A DNA stretch of 64,000 bases from Kribbella pratensis (GTDB lineage Bacteria; Actinomycetota; Actinomycetes; Propionibacteriales; Kribbellaceae), in contig NZ_SODU01000005.1 of NCBI RefSeq assembly GCF_004366075.1, positions 1-64,000 of the forward strand, written 5' to 3'. A model generated the notes under the pieces. It was not told where the DNA came from. It searched no databases and saw only the letters and a list, made by a program, of their open reading frames with translations. Each line of letters starts with the position of its first letter. The first letter of the stretch is position 1. The translations under genes and the position numbers were made by a program. Positions 41,257 to 48,558 of the stretch are shown in pieces.

Positions 41257-42348
41257 ATGATGATCGAGCGACTCAGGGAGTACGTCGGCGCGGAGACCCC
41301 GACCGGTGACGCGGCTGCGCTGAACGCGTTCGCCGACCGGCTCGGGACGCGGTACGCCGAGCTCGGCGGCACCGTCCGCCGGATGCCGACGCCGACCGGC
41401 GACCACCTGGTGGCGGACTTCCCCGGCCGGGGTCCACGCGCGACGGAGGCGCCGCTGCTCTTCCTCGCGCACCACGACACCGTCTGGCCGATCGGGCAAC
41501 TGCAGGGCGCGATGCCGTGGCGCGAGCAGGACGGCGCCATCCACGGACCCGGCGTCTTCGACATGAAGGGTGGCCTCGTCGTCTTCGAGACCGCCCTGGA
41601 GCAGATCGCCGGCCGCGATCACCGGCCGCTGCGGATCGTCGTGGTCGCCGACGAGGAGATCGGTTCTCCGTCCGCGCGTTCGCTGGTGACGGCCGAGGCG
41701 AAGGGTGTGTACGCCGCGTTCGGGTTCGAACCGCCGCATCCGAACGGCGATCTCAAGACGTCGCGCTGGGGCAGCACCAGGGTCCGCATCGAGGTCACCG
41801 GCCGCGAGGCGCATGCCGCTCTCGATCCGGCGAGCGGCGTGTCCGCGATCGACGAACTCGTCGACCAGTTGATCGCCGTACGGCGGATCGTGGCCGACCA
41901 CGACGAGGTGTTGTGCAACGTCGGCACGATCACGGGTGGCGGACGCACGAACGTCGTACCGGGATCGGCGGCGGCCGACATCGGGTTCCGCTTCGTCGAC
42001 CCGGCGACCGAAGAGTCCGTGCTGCGGGCGGTTGGCGAACTGCAGCCGGTACGGGATGCACAGCTGGCGGTGCGCGTGCTGTCCAACCGGCCGGCCTGGC
42101 AGCCGTCGGCAGCGACTGACGAGTTGCTGGCGAAGGTGATTGCGGCGGGGCGGTCCGTCGGCCAGGAGGTCGGCGGTGCGGCCGCGACCGGCGCGGCCGA
42201 CACCAATCTGACCGGATGGTTGGGGATACCGACACTGGACGGCCTGGGCCCGCTCGGCAAGGGCGCCCACGCCGTCCACGAACAGGTGATCGCGGCGACC
42301 CTGACCGAACGAGCGGACCTGGTCGCCGCCATCATCAAGACAATCTAG
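41257..42348 (+). CDS. M20-family metallopeptidase (carboxypeptidase G2-like)
   Basis: A 363-residue zinc peptidase. Metal ligands and catalytic residues are in LLFLAHHDTVW (His, Asp), GPGVFDMKGGLV (bridging Asp), IVVVADEEIGSP (catalytic Glu and ligand Glu) and the C-terminal GKGAHAVHEQV (last His); GREAHAALDPASGVSAI marks the dimerisation domain. It hydrolyses N-acyl or peptide bonds at a C-terminal amino acid. Two ATGs (41257, 41260) lack a ribosome binding site, so the mRNA may be leaderless. It is divergent from the racemase operon and fits its theme of N-acyl amino acid use. Confidence 0.93.
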   Translation: MMIERLREYVGAETPTGDAAALNAFADRLGTRYAELGGTVRRMPTPTGDHLVADFPGRGPRATEAPLLFLAHHDTVWPIGQLQGAMPWREQDGAIHGPGVFDMKGGLVVFETALEQIAGRDHRPLRIVVVADEEIGSPSARSLVTAEAKGVYAAFGFEPPHPNGDLKTSRWGSTRVRIEVTGREAHAALDPASGVSAIDELVDQLIAVRRIVADHDEVLCNVGTITGGGRTNVVPGSAAADIGFRFVDPATEESVLRAVGELQPVRDAQLAVRVLSNRPAWQPSAATDELLAKVIAAGRSVGQEVGGAAATGAADTNLTGWLGIPTLDGLGPLGKGAHAVHEQVIAATLTERADLVAAIIKTI

Positions 42349-42355
42349 TATTTCG

Positions 42356-44158
42356 TCACTTTAGGGGCCACGCCGTTCCAGCTGCTCCCCCGCCACGTCG
42401 GCTCGGTTCTGCCGCCGCGAGGATCGCACCGCCGGGCAGGAATTCGAGCGCCGCGACCGCACCGATCTCGGAGGCCGAGCTCCCCGGCGCACCGGCCGGC
42501 GTGAACGTGTGACCGTAGGGCGCCAGCGAAGCGCCGTACCGATCGATGAACGCCTGTTCGGCCGTCACCGACGCGGTGTTTCGCTGCGACGCCCGCGGCG
42601 CCGCGATCGCCTCCGGCAGCGTCATGCCGCGATCGAGACGGTTGGTCAACGTCTGCAGGACGGTCGTGATGATCGTCGACCCGCCCGGCGAACCGAGCGC
42701 GATGTACGGCTTGCCGCCACGCAGCACGATCGTCGGCGACATCGACGACCGCGGCCGCTTCCCGGCCTCGACCCGGTTCGGGTCCGTCGGGTTCGGTACG
42801 GCGGAGAAGTCCGTCAGCTCGTTGTTCAGCAGGAAGCCACGCCCCGGCACGGTGATCCCGCTGCCGCCGGTCTGCTCGATCGTCAGCGTGTACGAGACGA
42901 CGTTGCCCCATTTGTCGGCCGCGACCATGTGCGTCGTCGAACGTCCCTCGGTATCCGGGCGCTTCTCGACGGAGCTGCCCTGCGCACACCGCGAGTACTG
43001 GCCGTCCGGCGAGCCCGCCGGCACCGGCTTGGTCGCCGCGTGCTGCGGGTCGATCAGGCAGGACCGCTCGACGCCGAACCCGCGCGACAACAGTTCCTTC
43101 AGCGGTACGTCGACGTACGCCGGGTCGCCGACGTACGCGTTGCGATCCGCGAACGCCAGTGCGGACGCCTCGAGGTACGTGTGCAGCGCCTGCGTCGTCG
43201 ACTGCTGCCGAAGGTGCTGCGGCTGGAGGATGTTCAAGGCCTCGCCGACGGTGCTGCCACCCGAGGACGACGGCGGCATGCCGTACACGTCCAAGCCGTC
43301 GTACCGGACCTTGGTCGGCTTGCGGTCGATCACCTGGTACGACGCGAGATCGCCGGTCTCCAAATAGCCGGGGAAGAACGGCAGCGTCGCGCCGGGCGTC
43401 TTCGGCGGGTTCTTGGCGACGGCCGCCATCTCGCCGGCGAGCGGACCGCGGTAGAACACCGACGGACCCTGCTGACCGATCAGCTTGTAGGTGGCGGCGA
43501 GCTCGGGGTTCTTGAACAGCGAACCGACCTGCGGCGCGTCGCCGTTCGGCAGGAACAGCTTCGCGGTCGGCACGACCTGCGCGAACCGGTCCTTGTTCTC
43601 CAACGTCTGCAGGCGGAACGTCGGGTCCACCACGAACCCGCGATCGGCGAGCTCCGCGGCCGGTTTCAGCGCGTTGCCGAGTGACAGCGAGCCCCACTGT
43701 TTCAGGGCCTTGTCCCAGGTCGCCAGCGTTCCCGGTACGCCGATCGACACCCCCGACGTCACGAGCTGCGCGAACGGGTACGCCGCCCCGGTGGCCGGAT
43801 CCACGAACGCGTTCGGTGGCATCGTCGCGGGCGCGGTCTCGCGGCCGTCGAGCGTGGACACCTTGTGCGTCTTGGCGTTGTAGTACACGAAGTACCCGCC
43901 GCCGCCGATGCCGGCCGAGTACGGCTCGGTGACACCGAGAGCGGCGGCCGTGGCGACCGCGGCGTCGACGGCGTTACCACCACGACGCAGTACGTCGAGA
44001 CCGATGTTCGTCGCGTCGGGGTCGACCGAGGACACCGCGCCGCCGTACCCGACAGAGGTCGGCTGCCGCGTCGGAGCTTGCGCTTCCGCGGTGGTTGAGG
44101 CGGTGAAGGCAGTGAGAACGAGGGTGCCTGCAGACAGAGATGCGACCAGCTTCTTCAC
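42356..44158 (-). CDS. ggt: Gamma-glutamyltransferase, secreted
   Basis: A 600-residue Ntn-hydrolase precursor. The signal peptide is MKKLVASLSAGTLVLTAF followed by A-rich residues (cleavage near 26). The autocleavage and catalytic Thr is at about residue 408 in GRSTTHMVAADKWGN; GVTEPYSAGIGGGGYFVYY (oxyanion region) and RPRSSMSPTIVLRGGKP, GSPGGSTIITTVLQ (glutamate-binding) complete the family pattern. It cuts gamma-glutamyl bonds and transfers the glutamyl group outside the membrane. I prefer the GTG at 44158, before Lys-Lys of the signal peptide, with GGGGGAA upstream; an in-frame GTG at 44170 would add four residues. It converges on the M20 gene with 7 bases between. Confidence 0.94.
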   Translation of the reverse strand: MKKLVASLSAGTLVLTAFTASTTAEAQAPTRQPTSVGYGGAVSSVDPDATNIGLDVLRRGGNAVDAAVATAAALGVTEPYSAGIGGGGYFVYYNAKTHKVSTLDGRETAPATMPPNAFVDPATGAAYPFAQLVTSGVSIGVPGTLATWDKALKQWGSLSLGNALKPAAELADRGFVVDPTFRLQTLENKDRFAQVVPTAKLFLPNGDAPQVGSLFKNPELAATYKLIGQQGPSVFYRGPLAGEMAAVAKNPPKTPGATLPFFPGYLETGDLASYQVIDRKPTKVRYDGLDVYGMPPSSSGGSTVGEALNILQPQHLRQQSTTQALHTYLEASALAFADRNAYVGDPAYVDVPLKELLSRGFGVERSCLIDPQHAATKPVPAGSPDGQYSRCAQGSSVEKRPDTEGRSTTHMVAADKWGNVVSYTLTIEQTGGSGITVPGRGFLLNNELTDFSAVPNPTDPNRVEAGKRPRSSMSPTIVLRGGKPYIALGSPGGSTIITTVLQTLTNRLDRGMTLPEAIAAPRASQRNTASVTAEQAFIDRYGASLAPYGHTFTPAGAPGSSASEIGAVAALEFLPGGAILAAAEPSRRGGGAAGTAWPLK

Positions 44159-44237
44159 GAGTTCCCCCACACGGGCTCGGGGACAGGGACAAGCCCTGCC
44201 TATCTCACCTGGAGGTTGTGCGCCAGTCGCAGCGCGT

Positions 44238-44945
44238 CTACTTGACTGTGCAGGAGTCGAGGAAGCGGCGGAATACGTCGTCCGGCCACTCGACCGTGCC
44301 GGTCGGGAGCTCGACCAGCAACCACTGGTCGGACAGCTTCACCTGACCGGTCAGGCGGCCGTCGAGGGTGCCGATGTGGAAGGTCTTGCCGCTGGCGTCG
44401 GTGACGCGGACCTTCGACAGGCTGCGGGCCTGCGGCGCGGCTTGCAGCACCACCTTGGCGGCACTGTCCGCGGTCCGCATCTCGGGCTGGGACAGCACGA
44501 CGCGGGTGGCCGTCATCGGGGTCTCGGGGCTCCACCCCTTCGGCGCCAGCGTGCAGTCGAACGCGCTCCACGCCTGCTTGTTCGCGACCAGCTCGACGAC
44601 GGACGCGCCGAACATCGACATCGTCTGGCTGCTCGACGGCGTGGTCCGCGGCTGCGTCGCAGGAGTCGCAGGAGTCGCGGGAGTCGCGGACGTGGCGGCC
44701 GTCTCCTGCTCGGGAGGGCGGCCGGCCACCTCGTTGCCGTTCCCCCACCACTTCACCTGGTTGCCGATCGAGAGCACGAGTGCCGACGCGGCGGCGACGC
44801 ACAGCACCCCGGCGACCCGGCGCCGGCGCTTGATCCGGCGTAGCGCGAGCCGGCCGCGGGTCACGTCCGCGTCGATGTCCGCGTCCGGCAACCCTTCGGC
44901 GGCGCGGTCCGCGAACCCCTCCAACAACCTCTTGACCTCGTCCAT
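44238..44945 (-). CDS. Membrane-anchored partner of the ECF sigma factor, unknown fold
   Basis: A 235-residue protein: cytoplasmic N-terminus of about 43 residues (EVKRLLEGFADRAAEGLPDADI, RRIKRRRR), one membrane helix (VAGVLCVAAASALVLSIG), a Thr/Pro/Ala-rich linker with ATPATPATP repeats and an extracellular domain with two cysteines (DCTLAPKGW and the final DSCTVK) that could form a disulfide. The position 8 bases after the sigma-factor gene on the same strand suggests an anti-sigma factor. No zinc-type ASD motif (HxxxCxxC) is present, so the mechanism would differ. Confidence 0.6.
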   Translation of the reverse strand: MDEVKRLLEGFADRAAEGLPDADIDADVTRGRLALRRIKRRRRVAGVLCVAAASALVLSIGNQVKWWGNGNEVAGRPPEQETAATSATPATPATPATQPRTTPSSSQTMSMFGASVVELVANKQAWSAFDCTLAPKGWSPETPMTATRVVLSQPEMRTADSAAKVVLQAAPQARSLSKVRVTDASGKTFHIGTLDGRLTGQVKLSDQWLLVELPTGTVEWPDDVFRRFLDSCTVK

Positions 44946-44953
44946 CGGCGGTC

Positions 44954-45457
44954 TCAGCTACTCCCCGTCTCTTCCGTCATCAGTTCCTTCAGGCGCTTGA
45001 GCGCCTTGGCTGTCTGGCTCTTCACCGTGCCTTCGGTGCACTCCAGGATCCGTGCGCAGCTGGCGACATCGAGATCCTGGAAATACCGCAGTACCAGGAC
45101 CGCCCGCTGCCGCGGCGCGAGATCCAGCAGTGCGTCCCGGATGGCTAGCGTGTCCGTCTGGTCCGGTACGTCGGTCAACCGCGGCTCGACCGCATCCGCG
45201 GTCATCACCTCCGGATGGCGGCCGGCCCGGCGGCGTTCGTCGAGGAAGGCGTTGACCAGGATGCGGTGCGCGTACGGTCCGGCGCCTTCGTGCTTGATCC
45301 GGTGCCAGTGCACGTACACCCGGGTACAGGCGGTCTGGACCAGATCCTCGGCGGTGTGCACATCCCCCGCGGTGAGCAGCAACGCCGTGCGCATCAGCCG
45401 CGTGCGGTCCGCGAGCAGGTACTCACGGAACTCGGCCTCACGGTCACCCCCTCGCAT
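44954..45457 (-). CDS. ECF sigma factor, SigE-family type
   Basis: A 167-residue sigma-70 family protein. Region 2 is EFREYLLADRTRLMRTALLLTAGDVHTAEDLVQTACTRVY, noted in pieces; the DAED-like VHTAEDLVQ core binds RNA polymerase. Region 4 is LAPRQRAVLVLRYFQDLDVAS followed by CARILECTEGTVKSQTAKAL, the -35-recognising helix-turn-helix. It matches the actinobacterial SigE-family subgroup (about 165-175 residues). The next gene, a single-helix membrane protein, probably controls it. The start overlaps the end of miaA by 14 bases, so it lies at the border between the inserted block and the mia genes. Confidence 0.9.
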   Translation of the reverse strand: MRGGDREAEFREYLLADRTRLMRTALLLTAGDVHTAEDLVQTACTRVYVHWHRIKHEGAGPYAHRILVNAFLDERRRAGRHPEVMTADAVEPRLTDVPDQTDTLAIRDALLDLAPRQRAVLVLRYFQDLDVASCARILECTEGTVKSQTAKALKRLKELMTEETGSS

Positions 45458-46433
45458 CGACGGCCCCTGCTTGGGTGTCCGGGCCGTTGTTCACCTCGAC
45501 TACGCCGGAGGCGCCTTCGCGGTTGCCTTGGGCTATCACTTGAAGTGCCTTCTCCACGAGATCGGGGGCGTCGTACGGGAGCCAGGTGATGCGTTGGTCC
45601 TTACGGAACCACGAGTCCTGCCGGCGCGCGAACCTGCGCGTGGCCTGGGCGGTCCGCTCCCGGGCCTGCTCTTCGTCGATCTCACCGTTCAGCAACGCGA
45701 TCACCTGCGAGTACCCGAGTGCGCGGTTGGCGGTCCTTCCTTCAATCAAACCCTTGTTCAGCAGACCTCGCACCTCGGCGACGAATCCGGCGTCGAACAT
45801 CCGGTCCACCCGGCGGTCGATCCGCTCGTCGAGAACCGGCCGCGGTACGTCGAGACCGAGCTGGATCGCGCCCGGATAGACGTAGCGGTGCTCCGGCAGC
45901 GTGGCGAAGTACGGGCCGCCGGTGATCTCGATGACCTCGAGCGCGCGGACGATCCGCCGGCCGTTGCTCGGGAGGATCTGTTCGGCCGCCTTCGGGTCCC
46001 GCGCGGCCAGCTCCTGATGGAGTGCTCCGGGTCCCTTCGCCTCGAGCTCGGCCTCCAGCCGGGCGCGGACGTCCGGGTCGGTGCCGGGGAAGACGAAGTC
46101 GTCGAGGATCGCGCGCACGTAGAGCGCCGAGCCGCCGGCGAGCACCGGCACCTTGGTCCGGTCGATGCAGTCGTCGATCGCCTGCCGGGCGAGCTCCTGG
46201 AACTCGGCCACGGTCGCGGTCTCGGTGACGTCCAGGATGTCCAGCAGGTGATGCGGTACGCCGGCGCGCTCCGTCGTACTGATCTTCGCCGTACCGATGT
46301 CCATGCCGCGGTACACCTGCATGGCGTCCGCGTTCACCACTTCGCCACCGAGATGTCGAGAGAGGGCGACGGCAAGGTCGGACTTCCCGGCCGCGGTGGG
46401 ACCGACGACCGCGACGACGAGTGCAGCAGGCAT
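45444..46433 (-). CDS. miaA: tRNA dimethylallyltransferase MiaA
   Basis: A 329-residue enzyme that puts an isopentenyl group on A37 of tRNAs reading U-starting codons. VVAVVGPTAAGKSDLAVAL is the P-loop; VVNADAMQVYRGMDIGTAK and VPHHLLDILDVTETATVAEFQ follow. GGSALYVRAILDDFVFPGTD and RFARRQDSWFRKDQRITWL are the C-terminal signatures. The ATG at 46433 begins the conserved part; eight codons of extension are possible. The product is then methylthiolated by MiaB, whose gene is 2.1 kb upstream on the same strand. Confidence 0.96.
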   Translation of the reverse strand: MPAALVVAVVGPTAAGKSDLAVALSRHLGGEVVNADAMQVYRGMDIGTAKISTTERAGVPHHLLDILDVTETATVAEFQELARQAIDDCIDRTKVPVLAGGSALYVRAILDDFVFPGTDPDVRARLEAELEAKGPGALHQELAARDPKAAEQILPSNGRRIVRALEVIEITGGPYFATLPEHRYVYPGAIQLGLDVPRPVLDERIDRRVDRMFDAGFVAEVRGLLNKGLIEGRTANRALGYSQVIALLNGEIDEEQARERTAQATRRFARRQDSWFRKDQRITWLPYDAPDLVEKALQVIAQGNREGASGVVEVNNGPDTQAGAVDARG

Positions 46434-46555
46434 CGCTCCAGTCTGGCAGCTCCGCACTCAAGACTTGGCCAAGAGGTCTGGACCGGCCTTGTGGATGACC
46501 CGCGAAGAGCGGTAGGAACTCTGGAGTTGGCGACATTTCTACGGGAGGAACGCAA

Positions 46556-46774
46556 GTGACGAATCCGTTCGATGAAGAGGCGGACGCGGCCAAGGACGCG
46601 ACCAAGGACGCGCTCGGCCTGGGGGACGAGGCGGAGGCCCAGTCCGGCGGTGACGTGGAATCCGGCGGCGACGTCGAGTCCGGCGGCGATGTCGAGTCGG
46701 GTGGCGATGTGGAGTCGGGCGGCGACGTCGAGTCCGGCGGCGGCACGACGGACAGCGGCGGCGACGTGGAGTAA
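46556..46774 (+). CDS. Small acidic SGGDVE-repeat protein
   Basis: A 72-residue protein, strongly acidic. A helical head (MTNPFDEEADAAKDATKDALG) is followed by five perfect tandem hexapeptides SGGDVE, a SGGGTTD spacer and a final SGGDVE. No cysteine, no membrane segment. The start is a GTG with GGGAGGA seven bases upstream, a good site that argues for real translation. I know no family; the repeats are probably disordered or calcium/metal binding (Asp/Glu-rich), which is only a guess. Divergent from miaA. Confidence 0.55.
   Translation: MTNPFDEEADAAKDATKDALGLGDEAEAQSGGDVESGGDVESGGDVESGGDVESGGDVESGGGTTDSGGDVE
46643..46732 (+). repeat. 18-bp coding tandem repeat (5 units)
   Basis: Five in-frame units of 18 bp encode SGGDVE, with third-position differences between copies (GGC/GGT, GAC/GAT, GTC/GTG, GAG/GAA). 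The synonymous drift with unchanged amino acids suggests that the peptide, not the DNA, is kept. Confidence 0.85.
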
Positions 46775-46896
46775 GTGCCGTCCGGCATCGTTCTGGGTAC
46801 GGCGCTCGCGGAGATCCCACAGTTCCGGCGTCACAGGTGCGAAGATCGCGCTAGCTGTCTGTAAGCACTCAACTACGCAGGAATGGGAGCCCCGAG

Positions 46897-47139
46897 ATGG
46901 GCATCTTCGACAAGTTCAAGGGCAAGGCCGAGGACCTGAAGGACAAGGCCGCCGACCTGGTCGACAGCCACGGCGACAAGGTCGGTGACGGCCTGGACAA
47001 GGCCGGCGACTTCGTCGACGAGAAGACGGGCGGCAAGTACGGCGACAAGATCGACACGGGCGTCGACAAGGCCAAGGACGGGTTGGACAACCTGGACGGC
47101 CAGAACGACGACATCCCCGACGGACCCAAGCCCGCCTGA
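46897..47139 (+). CDS. Rv0909/MT0933-like antitoxin-family protein
   Basis: An 80-residue highly charged protein: MGIFDKFKGKAEDLKDKAADLV followed by amphipathic Lys/Asp repeats (GDKVGDGLDKAGDFVDEKTGGKYGD) and a Pro end. This matches the small actinobacterial family typified by M. tuberculosis Rv0909, described as the antitoxin of Rv0910, a START/SRPBCC-like toxin. No such toxin gene lies next to it here (the next gene is a NUDIX hydrolase), so it is an orphan or has another job, for instance as a stress-induced CsbD-like protein. GGGAG lies about nine bases before the ATG. A strong terminator follows. Confidence 0.7.
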   Translation: MGIFDKFKGKAEDLKDKAADLVDSHGDKVGDGLDKAGDFVDEKTGGKYGDKIDTGVDKAKDGLDNLDGQNDDIPDGPKPA

Positions 47140-47150
47140 CGTACGTACCC

Positions 47151-47185
47151 CGAAGGGCCGCAAGCACCCCGCTTGCGGCCCTTCG
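47151..47185 (+). terminator. Terminator after the Rv0909-like gene
   Basis: Perfect 14-bp inverted repeat CGAAGGGCCGCAAG / CTTGCGGCCCTTCG with a 7-base loop, starting 11 bases after the stop codon. Confidence 0.85.
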
Positions 47186-47230
47186 CCATACCCACCCGCT
47201 GGCGGTGCCCCTGGCGGACTCGGGATAGGC

Positions 47231-47310
47231 GGCGGACTCGGGATAGGCGGCGGGGACTGGGAACAGGCAATTGCCGGTGCCCAGTCCCCAGCGCCTATCC
47301 CCAGTTCGCC
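47231..47310. repeat. Large imperfect inverted repeat with a palindromic loop
   Basis: Arms 47231-47261 and 47280-47310 are complementary over 31 bases with four mismatches; the inner 22 have two. The 18-base loop itself contains the palindrome GGCAATTGCC (47266-47275). A direct repeat GCGGACTCGGGATAGGC precedes it (two copies from about 47216). It fills most of the gap before the NUDIX gene and is longer than a normal terminator. Confidence 0.75.
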
Positions 47311-47372
47311 GGACACGGTGGACATGGCTGCTGGCGCGGAATGGTGTCGGTGGAGGTGTTTAGGGTGCTTGT

Positions 47373-47828
47373 ATGGATCGGTTTCGGGTGGTGCCGGCGG
47401 CTTATGTGATTGTTCGGCGTGGGGACGAGGTGTTGTTGTTGCTGCGGGCCAACACCGGTTACATGGACGGGTATTGGGCGGTTCCGGCCGGGCATGTGGA
47501 GCGTGGTGAGTCGGCGGTGGCGGCCGCGGTGCGGGAGCTCAAGGAGGAGGTCGGGCTCGACGTGGACGCGGCGGATCTCGTGCCGGTGACCGCGATGCAT
47601 CGGACGGGTGGGAACGGCGATCCGATCGACGAGCGGGTCGACTTCTTCTTCATGGTGTCGAAGTGGACCGGCGAACCGCACCTGATGGAGCCGGAGAAGG
47701 CGGCCGGCCTCGACTGGTACCCGCTGGACAAGCTGCCCGAGCCGCTGGTCCCGCACGAGGCGCGAGTGCTCGCAGCGGTCGCCGACGGCGATGCGCTTCC
47801 TGCGGTGATCGCCCAGGGTTTCGCCTGA
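47373..47828 (+). CDS. NUDIX hydrolase
   Basis: A 151-residue protein with an intact Nudix box GHVERGESAVAAAVRELKEE-VGL (the metal-binding REXXEE is present). It hydrolyses a nucleoside diphosphate linked to another group; substrate unknown, with MutT-like cleaning of oxidised nucleotides or NUDT-type sugar nucleotides both possible. The N-terminus FRVVPAAYVIVRRGDEVLLLLRANTG is typical. No clear ribosome binding site precedes the ATG at 47373. It converges on the phosphotransferase gene. Confidence 0.93.
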   Translation: MDRFRVVPAAYVIVRRGDEVLLLLRANTGYMDGYWAVPAGHVERGESAVAAAVRELKEEVGLDVDAADLVPVTAMHRTGGNGDPIDERVDFFFMVSKWTGEPHLMEPEKAAGLDWYPLDKLPEPLVPHEARVLAAVADGDALPAVIAQGFA

Positions 47829-47859
47829 GTTCACCCTTCCTGGGATTACCAGACAGGGC

Positions 47860-48558
47860 CTAGAGGTGGGAGCGGATCAGTGCTTCTTGAGCGGGGAGGA
47901 GGGCGAGCTCGGCGGGCGTCAGCGTCCGGTTGTTGCCGCGCCGCTCCAGTGCGTCGGGTAGCCCTGGTGTGGGGTCGATCGAGTTGGCCAGGTACGTCGC
48001 GAGCGCGTCGCGCAACAGGTCCGTGAGGTTCTCGTATGCGGGGTCGAGGGCGACCTGGGCGAAGATGATCGCGGTCATCGCGACGTCGAACTCCGCGGAG
48101 CCCTCCTCCGCGTTGCGCCAGTCGATGACGACCGGGCCGTCGGCGGTGGCCATCACGTTCAGCGGATGCAGGTCACCGTGGACGACGACGCGGCCCGGCG
48201 TACCGCTCGGGGCCGGGATCGCCTGCAGCCGGCGGTGCAGGTCGGCGTGGATCAGGCCGATCTCGGTCGCGCTGAGGTCGCCCGCGATCGCGGCGTCGCC
48301 GAGCGTCGGCCCGTCGAGCCGCTGAATGACCATGTCCGCACCGTCGACGTCACGCACCGCGGGCACCGGGTAGCCGTACCGTGCGACGTGCCGCATGAAG
48401 TCGGCCTCGTCACGCACCGGATGGCCGTTGCGGTACCGCCGCAGCACCCACTCGTCATCGATCGAGTAGATGTCCGCGTCCCGTCCGAACGCGATCGGCT
48501 CGGCGTCCGGCGGCAGGAGCGCCGCCGCGCGATCCGATCCTGCGGACTCGTCGGTCAT
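47860..48558 (-). CDS. Aminoglycoside-phosphotransferase-fold (APH) kinase
   Basis: A 232-residue kinase-like protein. Its catalytic loop is RVVVHGDLHPLNVMATADG (HGDxxxxN, Brenner motif) and the metal-binding PVVIDWRNAEEG. The N-lobe is short (AFGRDADIYSIDDEWVLRRY). The family phosphorylates antibiotics, sugars or choline-like alcohols; the target is unknown. The start ATG at 48558 overlaps the miaB stop (ATGA), so it is translated together with miaB, which makes a housekeeping role more likely than antibiotic resistance (inference). Confidence 0.85.
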   Translation of the reverse strand: MTDESAGSDRAAALLPPDAEPIAFGRDADIYSIDDEWVLRRYRNGHPVRDEADFMRHVARYGYPVPAVRDVDGADMVIQRLDGPTLGDAAIAGDLSATEIGLIHADLHRRLQAIPAPSGTPGRVVVHGDLHPLNVMATADGPVVIDWRNAEEGSAEFDVAMTAIIFAQVALDPAYENLTDLLRDALATYLANSIDPTPGLPDALERRGNNRTLTPAELALLPAQEALIRSHL

